A stretch of DNA of 64,000 nucleotides from Neorhizobium huautlense (GTDB taxonomy: Bacteria > Pseudomonadota > Alphaproteobacteria > Rhizobiales > Rhizobiaceae): contig NZ_PVBM01000001.1 in the NCBI RefSeq assembly GCF_002968575.1, positions 310,001 to 374,000 of the forward strand. Reading direction: 5' to 3'. Of the stretch, positions 35,483 through 45,897 are shown one piece after another. Below the pieces are notes generated by a model. That model was not told where the DNA came from. It worked only from the letters and a program-made list of their open reading frames with translations, and searched no databases. Made by a program: the position numbers and the translations under genes. Numbering within the stretch: the first letter of the stretch is position 1; every line of letters starts with the position of its first letter.

Positions 35483-36604
35483 ATGGCCAAGCTTTTTGAT
35501 CCGACCGCCTTCGGCGATATTCAACTTGCCAACCGCATCGTGATGGCGCCCCTGACCCGCAACCGTTCACCCAAGGCGGTTCCGAACGACCTCAATGTTA
35601 CCTATTACGAACAACGCGCCGCAGCGGGTCTGATCATCACCGAGGGCACCCCGGTAAGTCAGCAGGGTCAGGGTTACGCGGATGTGCCCGGCCTTTACCT
35701 GTCGCAGGCGATCGATGGATGGAAGAAGGTCACCGATGCAGTGCATCGCAAGGGCGGCAAGATCGTTACCCAGATCTGGCATGTGGGCCGCGTCTCGCAC
35801 ACCTCGCTTCAGCCGAACGGCGGCGCTCCGGTCGCACCGTCCGCCATCCCTGCGGGAAGCAAGACCTATATCATCAATCCGGACGGCAGCGGCGCATTCG
35901 TCGACACGTCCGATCCCCGGGCGCTAGAACTGTCCGAAATCCCCGGCATCGTTGAAGACTTCCGCAAGGGGGCACGCGCCGCGATCGACGCCGGCTTCGA
36001 CGGCGTCGAAATCCACGGTGCCAACGGCTACCTGATCGACCAATTCCTGAAGTCCGGCGCCAATCAACGCACCGACGAATACGGCGGGTCGATCGAAAAC
36101 CGTGCCCGCTTCCTCCTTGAGGTGGTCGACGCGGTTGCCAAGGAAATCGGCGCCGGTCGCGTTGGCATCCGCCTGTCGCCTGTCACCCCCGCCAACGGCA
36201 TTGTCGAAACGGACCCGCAGCCGCTCTTCAACTATGTGGCCAGGCAGCTGGGCTCCCGCGGCCTTTCCTTCATTCATGTGATCGAAGGTGCGACCGGCGG
36301 AGACCGGAATTTCTTCCAGGGTGACAAGCCCTTCGACTATCAGGAGATGAAGGCCGCCTATCGCAACGCCGGCGGCACCGGCGGCTGGCTGGTCAACAAT
36401 GGCTATGATCGCGAAAGCGCCAAGACGGTTGTCGAGAGCGGTTATGCCGATGCGGTGGCCTTCGGCAAGCTCTTCATCGCCAATCCCGATCTCGTGCAGC
36501 GCTTCAAGGACAATGCGCCGCTCAACGAAGCCGACAAGTCCACCTTCTACGGCGGCGGCGCCAAGGGCTACACGGACTACCCGGCACTCGAAGCAGTCGC
36601 CTGA
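35483..36604 (+). CDS. Old yellow enzyme / N-ethylmaleimide reductase-like flavoprotein
   Basis: 373 residues, FMN-binding TIM barrel. Key parts are R-I-V-M-A-P-L-T-R-N-R near residue 20, the catalytic H-G-A-N-G-Y-L-I-D-Q-F-L and N-Q-R-T-D-E-Y-G-G-S-I-E-N-R-A-R-F. It reduces activated C=C bonds of electrophiles such as N-ethylmaleimide and 2-cyclohexenone using NAD(P)H. AAGGAA stands before the ATG at 35483. Co-transcribed with the cysteine-bearing ArsR regulator; the pair probably responds to reactive electrophiles (inference). Confidence 0.93.
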   Translation: MAKLFDPTAFGDIQLANRIVMAPLTRNRSPKAVPNDLNVTYYEQRAAAGLIITEGTPVSQQGQGYADVPGLYLSQAIDGWKKVTDAVHRKGGKIVTQIWHVGRVSHTSLQPNGGAPVAPSAIPAGSKTYIINPDGSGAFVDTSDPRALELSEIPGIVEDFRKGARAAIDAGFDGVEIHGANGYLIDQFLKSGANQRTDEYGGSIENRARFLLEVVDAVAKEIGAGRVGIRLSPVTPANGIVETDPQPLFNYVARQLGSRGLSFIHVIEGATGGDRNFFQGDKPFDYQEMKAAYRNAGGTGGWLVNNGYDRESAKTVVESGYADAVAFGKLFIANPDLVQRFKDNAPLNEADKSTFYGGGAKGYTDYPALEAVA

Positions 36605-36668
36605 CGTGGGGAGAAGGGGCTGATAAGCATCACACCCCCTGACTGCCGTTAAACACCTCCCCGCCCCT

Positions 36669-36706
36669 AAATCGGTCGCAGAGTTTCATAGCTCTACGGC
36701 CGATTT
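36669..36706 (+). terminator. Terminator downstream of the old yellow enzyme gene
   Basis: Fifteen-bp stem (36669-36683 with 36692-36706) containing one mismatch and one wobble, followed by TTTTCTTTG. The convergent VOC gene ends 20 bases beyond. Confidence 0.65.
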
Positions 36707-36724
36707 TCTTTGCTGCTTGCGAAT

Positions 36725-37126
36725 TTAAGAGTGGGAAGACTTGCCTTGAGATCCAGGCTCCTGCGGCTCCCCGATCTCGACCGCGTGCCCGTCCGGATCG
36801 TAAAAACGGAAGACGCGCTGTCCCCATGCCTGCCGCACTATGGGATGTATCAGCTCCACGTGCGGGGCGACGTTTTCGAAGGCCGCTTCAATATCCTCGT
36901 GCTCGAAATACAGCAGCAAATTCCCGCGGCCATAGGGTTCCTTGGTGACGGATGCTTGTCCCCAGATCGTCTGCTCGAGCGAACGCCCCTCGTGGATGGC
37001 AAAGCCTGTCTCGAACAGGACAAAGTTTCCGAAATCCTCCAGGATCTCCAGGCCCAGTATTTTCCGGTAGAATTCCCTGGAGCGATCGATGTCGCGGACG
37101 AAAGGGATGGGATTGACGAAACGCAT
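36725..37126 (-). CDS. VOC-family (glyoxalase/bleomycin-resistance-like) protein
   Basis: 133 residues made of two beta-alpha-beta-beta-beta units. It begins M-R-F-V-N-P-I-P-F-V-R-D-I-D-R-S-R-E-F-Y-R-K-I-L-G-L, and the second unit ends with the typical F-Y-D-P-D-G-H-A-V-E-I-G-E. Metal-ligand candidates include the Glu in the last strand. AGGA precedes ATG 37126. The specific substrate cannot be told. Confidence 0.85.
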   Translation of the reverse strand: MRFVNPIPFVRDIDRSREFYRKILGLEILEDFGNFVLFETGFAIHEGRSLEQTIWGQASVTKEPYGRGNLLLYFEHEDIEAAFENVAPHVELIHPIVRQAWGQRVFRFYDPDGHAVEIGEPQEPGSQGKSSHS

Positions 37127-37395
37127 CGAATTCCTGCCATGACATTCAAGACCGTGTTCGCGGAAACCGCGAGCGGCGCCGGATCTGATCCCACATCTCA
37201 AAGGGACATGAGACATCTGGCAGGTCGGCGTCGCGGCGCGAAATCCGGAGCTTGTGCGCCTTCTTCCTCAGGTCTTCGAATTGAGGCGTGATACCTGGGT
37301 GGCGATGCACGAGAACCTGAAAGTCCTCCCCGCGCTGGCGCGTCGCATTCCACGCGCTCGACCGCGGCTTGTTGGAATACGTCCGCGGCTGAGAT
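37127..37395. other. Gap between the VOC and DUF2188 genes
   Basis: About 270 bp. A minus-strand reading frame ending at 37146 includes R-G-E-D-F-Q-V-L-V-H-R-H-P-G-I-T-P-Q-F-E and F-E-M-W-D-Q-I-R-R-R. It has no clear ribosome site and matches nothing recognised. It could be a small gene or a remnant; not called. Confidence 0.25.
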
Positions 37396-37659
37396 CTACC
37401 GGGCGTCGGCGCCTTCGTCGCCATCCACCACTTCCGCCTCGGGGCGGTCGCCCCCATCGCTATATTCGGTATGCCAGACGCCTTTTTCGTCCTGCCAGCT
37501 GATTTCTTCCGGCTCGCCTCCTATCTGCTGCTCGGCCGCGACGATGCGCGCCGCCTGCAGGGCATCGGAATGAGTAGGAAAAGTTTCCGAATAGACGTCA
37601 CCCAGACGGTAGGCCCAGCCACCATCGTGCTGCACGACTTTGTAGACAACCTTGGTCAT
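37396..37659 (-). CDS. DUF2188 domain protein
   Basis: 87 residues. The DUF2188 core is visible in Y-K-V-V-Q-H-D-G-G-W-A-Y-R-L-G-D-V-Y-S-E-T-F and T-H-S-D-A-L-Q-A-A-R-I-V-A-A-E-Q-Q, ending in an acidic tail. Function unknown; small, soluble. GGAGGG stands three to four bases before the ATG. Confidence 0.82.
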   Translation of the reverse strand: MTKVVYKVVQHDGGWAYRLGDVYSETFPTHSDALQAARIVAAEQQIGGEPEEISWQDEKGVWHTEYSDGGDRPEAEVVDGDEGADAR

Positions 37660-37876
37660 ACTCCCTCCGTGTTCCTTGTGGCCGCATTGTTCCTTCCGGA
37701 ACCAGGTCCGGCCGCGGCATCGGGGTGGGAAAGCGAAAAGGGTGCCGCGAAGTTCCAGGCCACGACGAAATTATGTCATCAAAACGCGCCTGCCGCAAAC
37801 CGTGAATGGAGAACGGCGCCCTTGATGCGGCTCCCGGCGGCATTAAGTTCGCCAAAACCAACAGCAGGAGCCTCCA

Positions 37877-38980
37877 GTGGCATTGCCCTCTCTCGTGAAG
37901 CAGGAAAAATTTCTTGTCATTGCTCTCGCGGCAGTCGGGATAAGCTTTTTGACCGAACACGCCATCCTGGAGGCTGGCAAGACGGCGTCCGTGATTGCAG
38001 CGGCCGCACTGATCTGCGTCATCATACTCGCCTCCACACGTGTCGCTCATCACGCGGAAATCCTTGCTCACAAGGTCGGCGATCCATACGGCACGATGAT
38101 CCTGACCCTTTCGGCAGTCGCCGTGGAGGTTCTGATCCTCGCCATCATGATGAGGACCACCACATCTCCCACGCTGGTCAGGGACACGATCTATTCGGCC
38201 GTCATGCTCGACATCAACGGCATCTTGGGACTCGCTGCTTTGCTTGGAGGGCTGCGGCACGGGGAACAGCCCTACAACGACGATTCCAGCCGCACCTACA
38301 GCGTCATGATCCTGACGGCCATGGGCATATCCATGATGGTGCCGGAATTCATTCCCGCGGCCAAATGGCATTATTATTCAGCCTTCACCATCGGCGCGAT
38401 GATCGCCCTCTACACCCTTTTCCTGCGCATGCAGGTCGGCACGCACAGCTATTTCTTCAGTTACAGCTATCCCCGATCCGGCCAGCCATCTGGCAAACCG
38501 ACGCCCCACGAAGAAGCCGAAAAGGAATCCTCGGCGCTCTCGATCGCCGTCATCCTCGCGGGCGTCCTGATCATCGGTTTCCTCGCCGAGTTCATGTCGG
38601 CCTTCCTCAATACCGGTCTAGAAGGCAGTGGCGCGCCGCCGGCGCTGATGGCGGTCACCGTGGCGGTCATCTCGGCCGCCCCCGAAATCCTGACTGCCTT
38701 GCGGGCGGCACTGAAAAACCGCATGCAATCGGTCGTCAACATCGCCATGGGCGCTTCGCTGTCCACCGTGATCCTGACCGTGCCGGTCATGGAGGGTATT
38801 GCATTGTATACAGGACAGCCCTTCATCATGGCGATGACGCCGGTTCAGACCGTGATGGTGGTGATCACGCTGGTCGTGGCAGCCATCAACTTGAACGACG
38901 GCCAGACCAATGCCATCGAAGGCATGACCCACTTCGTTCTGTTCGCCACGTTCATCATGCTGACCCTTCTGGGCCTGTAG
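37877..38980 (+). CDS. CaCA-superfamily cation:proton antiporter (ChaA-like)
   Basis: 367 residues, about ten helices. The two inverted alpha repeats that bind cation are visible: G-D-P-Y-G-T-M-I-L-T-L-S-A-V-A-V-E-V (acidic residue Glu near 78) and I-S-A-A-P-E-I-L-T-A-L-R-A-A-L-K in the second half. Family members exchange Ca2+, Na+ or K+ for protons. Start is GTG 37877 with AGGAG six bases ahead; no ATG fits. Confidence 0.88.
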   Translation: MALPSLVKQEKFLVIALAAVGISFLTEHAILEAGKTASVIAAAALICVIILASTRVAHHAEILAHKVGDPYGTMILTLSAVAVEVLILAIMMRTTTSPTLVRDTIYSAVMLDINGILGLAALLGGLRHGEQPYNDDSSRTYSVMILTAMGISMMVPEFIPAAKWHYYSAFTIGAMIALYTLFLRMQVGTHSYFFSYSYPRSGQPSGKPTPHEEAEKESSALSIAVILAGVLIIGFLAEFMSAFLNTGLEGSGAPPALMAVTVAVISAAPEILTALRAALKNRMQSVVNIAMGASLSTVILTVPVMEGIALYTGQPFIMAMTPVQTVMVVITLVVAAINLNDGQTNAIEGMTHFVLFATFIMLTLLGL

Positions 38981-39140
38981 AAAAGCCATTTCCGCCAAAT
39001 ACTTGCCACCCAGTCCGGAATCACATTGAAAACCTCTTCAACCCGTTTCTCCATTTGCCTCGGAGGGCGGGCGGCGAGTATAAAGTCAGGCATTCGGAAG
39101 GATTCTTCGAGCCTTCGTTCTATTCCAGTGGAGGAACCTC

Positions 39141-40256
39141 ATGTCGACACCACCCTACAGAGCCGATCACGTCGGGTCGCTGTTGCGCCCCGCTTCTGTC
39201 AAGGAAGCCCGCAAGAAGTTCTACGAGGAAAAAAGCATTCCGGCATCCGAACTCCAGGCGGTCGAGGACGAGGCGATCAAGGACCTGGTCAAGCTGCAGG
39301 AGAACGTCGGCCTCAAGGTCGTGACCGACGGCGAAGCGCGCCGCCACTTCTGGCACTACGATTTTCTGGGTGAGCTGGATGGCATGGAATTCGTCACCCG
39401 CGAAGCCCACAAGGGCGTCACCTTCCACGGAGTCAAACTTCCCCCAACCTTCCCGACCATCACCGGTCGGCTCGACTTCCCGGACGATCATCCGCATCTC
39501 GAACACTTCAAATACCTGGCTTCGGTCACCAATGTGACGCCGAAGATCTCCATTCCCGGCCCAAGTGTCGCGCATTACCGTACGGCGAAGGCCGATATCT
39601 ATCCGGCCGAATATCAGGACGTCGAGGCGCTGTTTGCCGATCTCGCGAGGACCTACGCCAAGGCGGTGCAGAAATTCTACGAGGCCGGCTGCCGTTACCT
39701 GCAGATGGACGACATCTATTTCGCCTATCTCGGCGACGAAAAGCAGCGCGCCATGAAACGCGAGGAAGGTTTTGATCCGGATTGGCTGATCAGGAAATAC
39801 GCCTGGATGATGCACGAGGCCATCAAGGACCGCCCGAAGGACATGCTAATCGGCATGCATATGTGCCGCGGCAACTTCCGCTCCACCTGGGCTGCCGAAG
39901 GCGGCTATGATGCGGCAGCCAATGCGATCTTCAACCACACCGGCGTCGACATGTTCTTCATGGAATACGATACCGAACGCGCCGGCGGGCTCCAACCGTT
40001 GAGCCTCCTTCAAAAGGGCAAGCAGCGCGTTTATCCGGGCTTCATCACCACCAAGACCGGTGAACTGGAAAGCCTGGATTCGCTGCGCCGCCACTTCGAC
40101 GAAGCCGCGAAATATGCCGATATCGACCAGCTCGGCATCGCGCCGCAATGCGGCTTCGCTTCCACGGAAGAAGGCAACTCGATCACCGAAGACGACCAGA
40201 AGCGCAAGCTGGAACTGGTGGTCAGGACAGCAGAGGCGATCTGGGGTACGGCCTGA
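39141..40256 (+). CDS. Cobalamin-independent methionine synthase-like protein (MetE C-terminal domain family)
   Basis: 371 residues, TIM barrel similar to the MetE C-terminal half and to YxjG/YxjH proteins. It begins Y-R-A-D-H-V-G-S-L-L-R-P and has the zinc-type sites H-M-C-R-G-N (near residue 238) and A-P-Q-C-G-F-A-S near the end. It probably transfers methyl groups to a thiol, but the substrate is not necessarily homocysteine. GGAGGAA precedes the ATG. A perfect 11-bp hairpin (40266-40276 with 40289-40299) follows the stop, without a T-run. Confidence 0.85.
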   Translation: MSTPPYRADHVGSLLRPASVKEARKKFYEEKSIPASELQAVEDEAIKDLVKLQENVGLKVVTDGEARRHFWHYDFLGELDGMEFVTREAHKGVTFHGVKLPPTFPTITGRLDFPDDHPHLEHFKYLASVTNVTPKISIPGPSVAHYRTAKADIYPAEYQDVEALFADLARTYAKAVQKFYEAGCRYLQMDDIYFAYLGDEKQRAMKREEGFDPDWLIRKYAWMMHEAIKDRPKDMLIGMHMCRGNFRSTWAAEGGYDAAANAIFNHTGVDMFFMEYDTERAGGLQPLSLLQKGKQRVYPGFITTKTGELESLDSLRRHFDEAAKYADIDQLGIAPQCGFASTEEGNSITEDDQKRKLELVVRTAEAIWGTA

Positions 40257-40363
40257 TCCAATCCGGCGGCCGCAGGAAATTTGCTTTGCCTGCGGCCGCG
40301 CTCTTGAGAATTGCCGATCGCGCCCGATGTCCTTCCGGCAAACGCATTTGCAGGGAGACGAAA

Positions 40364-40813
40364 ATGGGTATCTTCGACAAAATCAAGAACGCGATTTTCG
40401 GTAGCGGACAGGCTCAGGCCGCCACCCCGAAACCTGCCGTGGCCACCCAGGCCTCGGCGGCACCAACGGCAACCTCCGCCCCCTCAGCGGCAACGCCTTC
40501 GGCCAACCCCTCGCCCACAACCACCCCGGCACCAAACGCTGCCCCATCCGCCGGTCCCGTGGACATCACGCCGATCCTGGACGCCGCCGTCAAGAAGAGC
40601 GGCCAGAAGCTCGACTGGCGCAAATCCATCGTCGACTTGATGAAGGCGCTCGATCTGGATTCGAGCCTTTCTGCCCGCAAGGAACTGGCTGACGAGCTCG
40701 GCTATACCGGTGAAAAAGACGGCTCGGCCGAAATGAACATGTGGCTGCACAAGGCACTGATGAAGAGGCTGAGCGAAAACGGCGGCAAGGTTCCCGCTGA
40801 ACTGATGGACTGA
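40364..40813 (+). CDS. DUF3597 protein
   Basis: 149 residues. Short basic start (M-G-I-F-D-K-I-K-N-A-I-F), then about 45 residues of Ala/Pro/Thr-rich linker, then the DUF3597 domain (V-D-I-T-P-I-L-D-A-A-V-K-K-S-G-Q-K-L-D-W-R-K-S-I-V-D-L-M-K-A-L) to the end. Function unknown. CAGGGAG precedes the ATG. Confidence 0.88.
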   Translation: MGIFDKIKNAIFGSGQAQAATPKPAVATQASAAPTATSAPSAATPSANPSPTTTPAPNAAPSAGPVDITPILDAAVKKSGQKLDWRKSIVDLMKALDLDSSLSARKELADELGYTGEKDGSAEMNMWLHKALMKRLSENGGKVPAELMD

Positions 40814-41037
40814 GTGTTCGACAGGCGACGCGGCAGGCGAAAGCCGCCAGCGTTGAGCGCCCCGGGTGCCTCCTGGGACGCTCCGCAGCGTCGATAAAAT
40901 AATCTTGAATGCCGCGTGTAAGGCCATTCGCAACGAACGCCCTAGATTGAAGCGATCACGACTATGCCGCGAGCTGCACGCCGCGCAGAGATGAGAAGCT
41001 TTTGCGGCTCTCCGGCCGCGCATCCAGGAGTTTTGAA

Positions 41038-42264
41038 ATGAAACGCCTTGCCTTACTTGTGACCGGGTCCATGCTCTCCGCTGTCTTGATGGTCAGCCCG
41101 CTGGCCGCACAGACGCAAGGTCGCTCAGCCGAGACCAAGCGACCGAATGCGCCGGACCAGAAGCCGGCGTTTACCGGACAGACACGCGCCCCACAGCCGG
41201 ACCGGATGCCGGAGATCAAAGCCGAAGCCGTCGCCGAGGACCTGCCGCACCTCTGGTCGATGGAATTCCTGCCCGATGGCCGCATGCTGGTGACGGCAAA
41301 GGCCGGCGCCATGCATATCGTCTCTGCTGAAGGTGAAGCGGGACCTGAAATCGAGGGTGTTCCCGATGTCCTCGCCCGCGGGCAAGGTGGACTATTGGAT
41401 GTCGCTCTTGCCCCCGATTTCGCGACCTCGGGCCTGATCCTCTTTTCCTTCTCCGAGCAGCGAGACCAGGGCAACGGCACTTCCGTCGCCTCCGCCAAGC
41501 TCGTCCCGGACGACCGCGGCGGCGGAAAGCTGGAGAACGTCAAGGTCATCTTCCGCCAGATGCCGAGCTATGACGGCAACAATCATTTCGGCTCCCGTTT
41601 GACGTTCGGCCCCAGGAACGAACTCTACGTGACCGTCGGCGAACGCTCCGATCCCGAGCCCCGCGTGCAGGCCCAGGATCTGAACAGCGGCCTGGGAAAG
41701 ATCTTCCGCATCGACACCAATGGCAAGGCGCTGGCCGACAACCCCTTTGTCAATCGGCAAGGGGCCCAGCCGGAAATCTGGAGCCTCGGGCACCGGAACC
41801 TGCAGTCGGCAACCGTCGATGGACAGGGCCGTTTATGGACTGTCGAGCATGGGCCTCGCGGCGGCGATGAATTGAACCGGCCCGAAGCGGGCAAAAACTA
41901 CGGTTGGCCGGAAGTGACCTACGGCATCGAATATAGCGGTGATCCGGTCGGTAAAGGGATTACGCAGAACGCCGAAACCGAACAGCCGGTCTATTACTGG
42001 GATCCGGTCATCGCGCCCTCCGGCATGGCCTATTACAATGCCGACGCCATACCGGAATGGAAAGGCTCATTCCTGGTCGGCGGCCTTGTCTCGCAAGGGA
42101 TCGTCGTCCTCCACATGGACGGCGACAAGGTGGCTTCCGAGGAGCGCGTGCCCCTGAAAGCACGTATCCGCGATGTGAAGGTCGGACCCGACGGCGCCGT
42201 CTATGCCGTCACCGAACAGCGCGGTGGCGGGAAGTCGACCATCCTGCGGTTGACGAAAGGCTGA
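41038..42264 (+). CDS. PQQ-dependent sugar dehydrogenase (YliI/Asd-like)
   Basis: 408 residues, six-bladed beta-propeller of the soluble glucose/sorbosone dehydrogenase type, exported. A signal peptide spans about residues 1-24 (cleavage after L-A-A). Family landmarks are W-S-M-E-F-L-P-D-G-R-M-L-V-T, G-Q-G-G-L-L-D-V-A-L-A-P-D-F and G-H-R-N-L-Q-S. It probably oxidises aldoses in the periplasm with PQQ. AGGAG lies before the ATG at 41038. Confidence 0.9.
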   Translation: MKRLALLVTGSMLSAVLMVSPLAAQTQGRSAETKRPNAPDQKPAFTGQTRAPQPDRMPEIKAEAVAEDLPHLWSMEFLPDGRMLVTAKAGAMHIVSAEGEAGPEIEGVPDVLARGQGGLLDVALAPDFATSGLILFSFSEQRDQGNGTSVASAKLVPDDRGGGKLENVKVIFRQMPSYDGNNHFGSRLTFGPRNELYVTVGERSDPEPRVQAQDLNSGLGKIFRIDTNGKALADNPFVNRQGAQPEIWSLGHRNLQSATVDGQGRLWTVEHGPRGGDELNRPEAGKNYGWPEVTYGIEYSGDPVGKGITQNAETEQPVYYWDPVIAPSGMAYYNADAIPEWKGSFLVGGLVSQGIVVLHMDGDKVASEERVPLKARIRDVKVGPDGAVYAVTEQRGGGKSTILRLTKG

Positions 42265-42289
42265 AGCGTTTCGGCAGGTGGCGCCGTGG

Positions 42290-42676
42290 CTAGAGCTTGA
42301 AAGCCAGCCGATGGTCCGCCAGCGCCCGGTCTACGGTAACCAGCAATAGCCCTTCGATCTGGCATTGAGCCAAAAGCAGGCGGTCGAAGGGATCGCGCGT
42401 CTCCGGCTCCGGTTCGGCCGCGGTTATGACGTGAGGGGTAGAGATCGGAAGGATAATCAGCTCGGCGTCTTCCAATACTCCCGGCATATCCTCCAGCGGC
42501 ATACCAGGATCGAGTTTACCGAGCCTAGACTTAATCGCGATCTCCCAAAGGCTCGCGACACTGACGAAACCGTCATGCATCCCCTCGGTAGACAAACGGT
42601 GGAATTGCGGGAATTTGCCGGCAAACTCCCGCCGGAGGAACGCCAAGACGACATGCGTGTCCAGGAGCAGCCTCAT
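42290..42676 (-). CDS. PIN-domain toxin (VapC-like ribonuclease)
   Basis: 128 residues. Acidic residues of the metal-dependent RNase site are in place: Asp6 (L-L-D-T-H), Glu45 (S-L-W-E-I-A-I-K), Asp95/Asp98 (R-D-P-F-D-R-L-L) and Asp116. This is the type with L-W-E-I-A-I-K, common in toxins paired with Phd antitoxins. It overlaps the antitoxin gene by four bases (ATGA), giving coupled translation. Confidence 0.9.
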   Translation of the reverse strand: MRLLLDTHVVLAFLRREFAGKFPQFHRLSTEGMHDGFVSVASLWEIAIKSRLGKLDPGMPLEDMPGVLEDAELIILPISTPHVITAAEPEPETRDPFDRLLLAQCQIEGLLLVTVDRALADHRLAFKL

Positions 42677-42939
42677 TTTTCCGGCAGCGGCCTGATCAGA
42701 AAATCTTCCGGCAATGGCTCGTCAAAATCATCGGCGATATAAGGCACCGGATTCGTTATCCCCCGCGCCCGCAGTGAAGCCTGACCCGCCTCCCAATTGA
42801 TGCCGCCGCGCTTTTTATGCGGCACGAGATCGAAGACCGGTTTTCCATCTCGGGTCACAATCACGGTCTCGCCCTGCTCCACATCATGGGCAAGTTCGTC
42901 AAGACGGTTCTGAGCTTCACGGATGGAGACGGTTCTCAT
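42673..42939 (-). CDS. Phd/YefM-family antitoxin
   Basis: 88 residues. N-terminal DNA-binding fold M-R-T-V-S-I-R-E-A-Q-N-R-L-D-E-L-A-H-D-V and the family's V-I-V-T-R-D-G-K-P-V-F-D-L. The C-terminus is acidic and would wrap the toxin. No ribosome site lies before ATG 42939. A promoter whose -10 ends seven bases before the ATG implies a leaderless mRNA. Confidence 0.9.
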   Translation of the reverse strand: MRTVSIREAQNRLDELAHDVEQGETVIVTRDGKPVFDLVPHKKRGGINWEAGQASLRARGITNPVPYIADDFDEPLPEDFLIRPLPEK

Positions 42940-42946
42940 GAAGGGA

Positions 42947-42975
42947 AATGTAGCCACGCGCCGTCTAACCGTCAA
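42947..42975 (-). promoter_or_regulatory. Toxin-antitoxin operon promoter
   Basis: Minus-strand TTGACG (42970-42975) and TACATT (42947-42952) with a 17-base spacer. The predicted transcription start falls on the antitoxin ATG. Confidence 0.55.
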
Positions 42976-42999
42976 CGCGCGCTCATTGAAAAGCAAAAA

Positions 43000-43019
43000 G
43001 CCCGCCGTTGCCGGCAGGC
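43000..43019 (-). terminator. aatA terminator
   Basis: Stem 43012-43019 / 43000-43007 with a four-base loop and one wobble pair, followed on the minus strand by TTTTTGCTTTTC. Confidence 0.7.
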
Positions 43020-43045
43020 CTTTCGTCAAATCACGTTGAAAACGC

Positions 43046-44374
<1,329 letters not shown>

Positions 44375-44456
44375 TTAAAACCTTCGAAACCTTCTTTACA
44401 ACCGCGTAACCCTTGCCTGCTACAACCAGAAGGACAAGCAAGGAAAGTCCGATGGC

Positions 44457-45395
44457 ATGACGCAGAGAAGCATCTTTGCCAATCTGGTGCGTAGCGAAGA
44501 CGGCGCCTTCTCCACCGCCTATGGTCCCTTTGTGCTGCAGTCGGCGCTGCAGCCGATCTTCCGCCTGACATCCGAGAACAAGCTGGAGATCGATGCGCTG
44601 GAAGGGCTTGTGCGCGTCTCCCGCGACAACGAGCCTGTATCCCCGGCCGAATTTTTCCGGCTGGTCTCGCCAGCCGACATCGCCGACGTCGACAGCATCT
44701 CGCGAACGATCCACATCCTCAACACCGGACGGCTCAATCGTGCCCGCGCCAGGATCTTCGTAAAATTCCATCCAGGTCTCTTTCGCACCTCTTCCGAGAT
44801 GCGCCAGGAAGTCGAACGCATCAAGCTCGCGGCACACGAGGCGGGCTTTGGAACGGAGCGCATCGTCTGCGAGATTTCGGAAAAATCCGGTGCCTCGGAC
44901 GATATCGTCGTGGCCTTTACCGAGCAGATGCGGGCAATCGGCTTCCAGGTGGCAATCGACGACTATGGTGCGGGGGATTCCGACCTTGCCCGCCTAAAGC
45001 GCATCCGGCCGCATTATGCCAAGTTCGACGCCTCCTGGGTGCGCGACTTTCTCGACAATTCCGCCGGCTTTGCGCTTCTGCGCGTCATCGTCCGGCAGAT
45101 GCTGGATGATGCCATCGAGCCCATTTTCGAAGGGCTTGAGGAAGTTTGGCAGGTTGATCTGTGCAAGGAACTCGGCGTTCCTCTGGTGCAAGGCTACGCG
45201 CTCGCACGACCGGAACTGGCGCCGACCACCTTCAATGAGAGCTTTCCCGAAAGCCTCCCGGACACCGTGGGAGAAGCCCGGTTTGAACCATTGACCTCCA
45301 CCCCATATGCGGCCCCTTCGCACCCCCACAATGTCAGGCATTCGTCGGCAAGACCTGCACGCGCCTTCGGGCGGCGGCAATCGGCCAATGATTGA
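44457..45395 (+). CDS. EAL-domain protein, partly degenerate
   Basis: 312 residues, nearly all EAL domain, no sensor part. The family would hydrolyse cyclic di-GMP. The EAL tripeptide is E-G-L (I-D-A-L-E-G-L-V-R); the D-D-Y-G loop, E-I-S-E, K-F-D and Q-G-Y are present, but the usual catalytic Asn of V-N-L-S is replaced (V-K-F-H-P). Activity may therefore be reduced and the protein may be a binding-only version. A disordered Pro/Ser/Arg-rich tail follows residue 265. AGGA lies 12 bases before the ATG. Confidence 0.85.
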   Translation: MTQRSIFANLVRSEDGAFSTAYGPFVLQSALQPIFRLTSENKLEIDALEGLVRVSRDNEPVSPAEFFRLVSPADIADVDSISRTIHILNTGRLNRARARIFVKFHPGLFRTSSEMRQEVERIKLAAHEAGFGTERIVCEISEKSGASDDIVVAFTEQMRAIGFQVAIDDYGAGDSDLARLKRIRPHYAKFDASWVRDFLDNSAGFALLRVIVRQMLDDAIEPIFEGLEEVWQVDLCKELGVPLVQGYALARPELAPTTFNESFPESLPDTVGEARFEPLTSTPYAAPSHPHNVRHSSARPARAFGRRQSAND

Positions 45396-45897
45396 TACCC
45401 CCTGGCGGACGGCGGCCCGCTGCCTCGGGGCTGTTCCTGCTCTTTCCAAGACTGGCCCGCCAACGACAGAAGCTTTTCCCTTACCGCCGTCTGTCTCGAA
45501 ATGGAACGGAAGAGGGTTAAGGAAACATTGCCGGCGATGATTCGCCCATCCTGCTGCTGCCGAAAGGGCGCAACCCCCTCATTCCCAGGGGTTTCAGCGA
45601 TTTCAAATTTTAGCTCGGCGTCAGGTTTCGAAAAACTTTTTCTTGCCAATTTTCCATAAACACAGCACTCTGTCCAAGTTCGGGCAATTTACGAGCATGG
45701 GAAGACCTATAATGACGCGCTCCGAAGGCGCCAAGACTTCGGGCGGGGGCTGGGGGCAGAGATTTTCAAAGCTATTCCTGCCGGTCGCCGCGGTAAACAC
45801 AGGGACCCTTTCTTAAAGCTGCCTGCCGCCGCCCTTCGGGGCAATACCACGATGCTGTCCGCCGCTGAACACGGACAGAAAGAAAAGGACCTGCTGC
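45396..45897 (+). other. cspA-type upstream region with long 5' leader
   Basis: About 500 bp without a standard gene. TATAAT at 45708-45713 is the best -10 and would give a leader of about 180 bases before the cold-shock gene. Within the leader lies a 34-codon frame (45712-45816) and a hairpin CTGTCCG/CGGACAG (45855-45878). The part before 45700 shows nothing recognised. Confidence 0.4.

Noticed and set aside
40266..40299. Perfect 11-bp hairpin behind the MetE-like gene
   Set aside because: Not listed as a terminator because no T-run follows; noted in the gene entry only.
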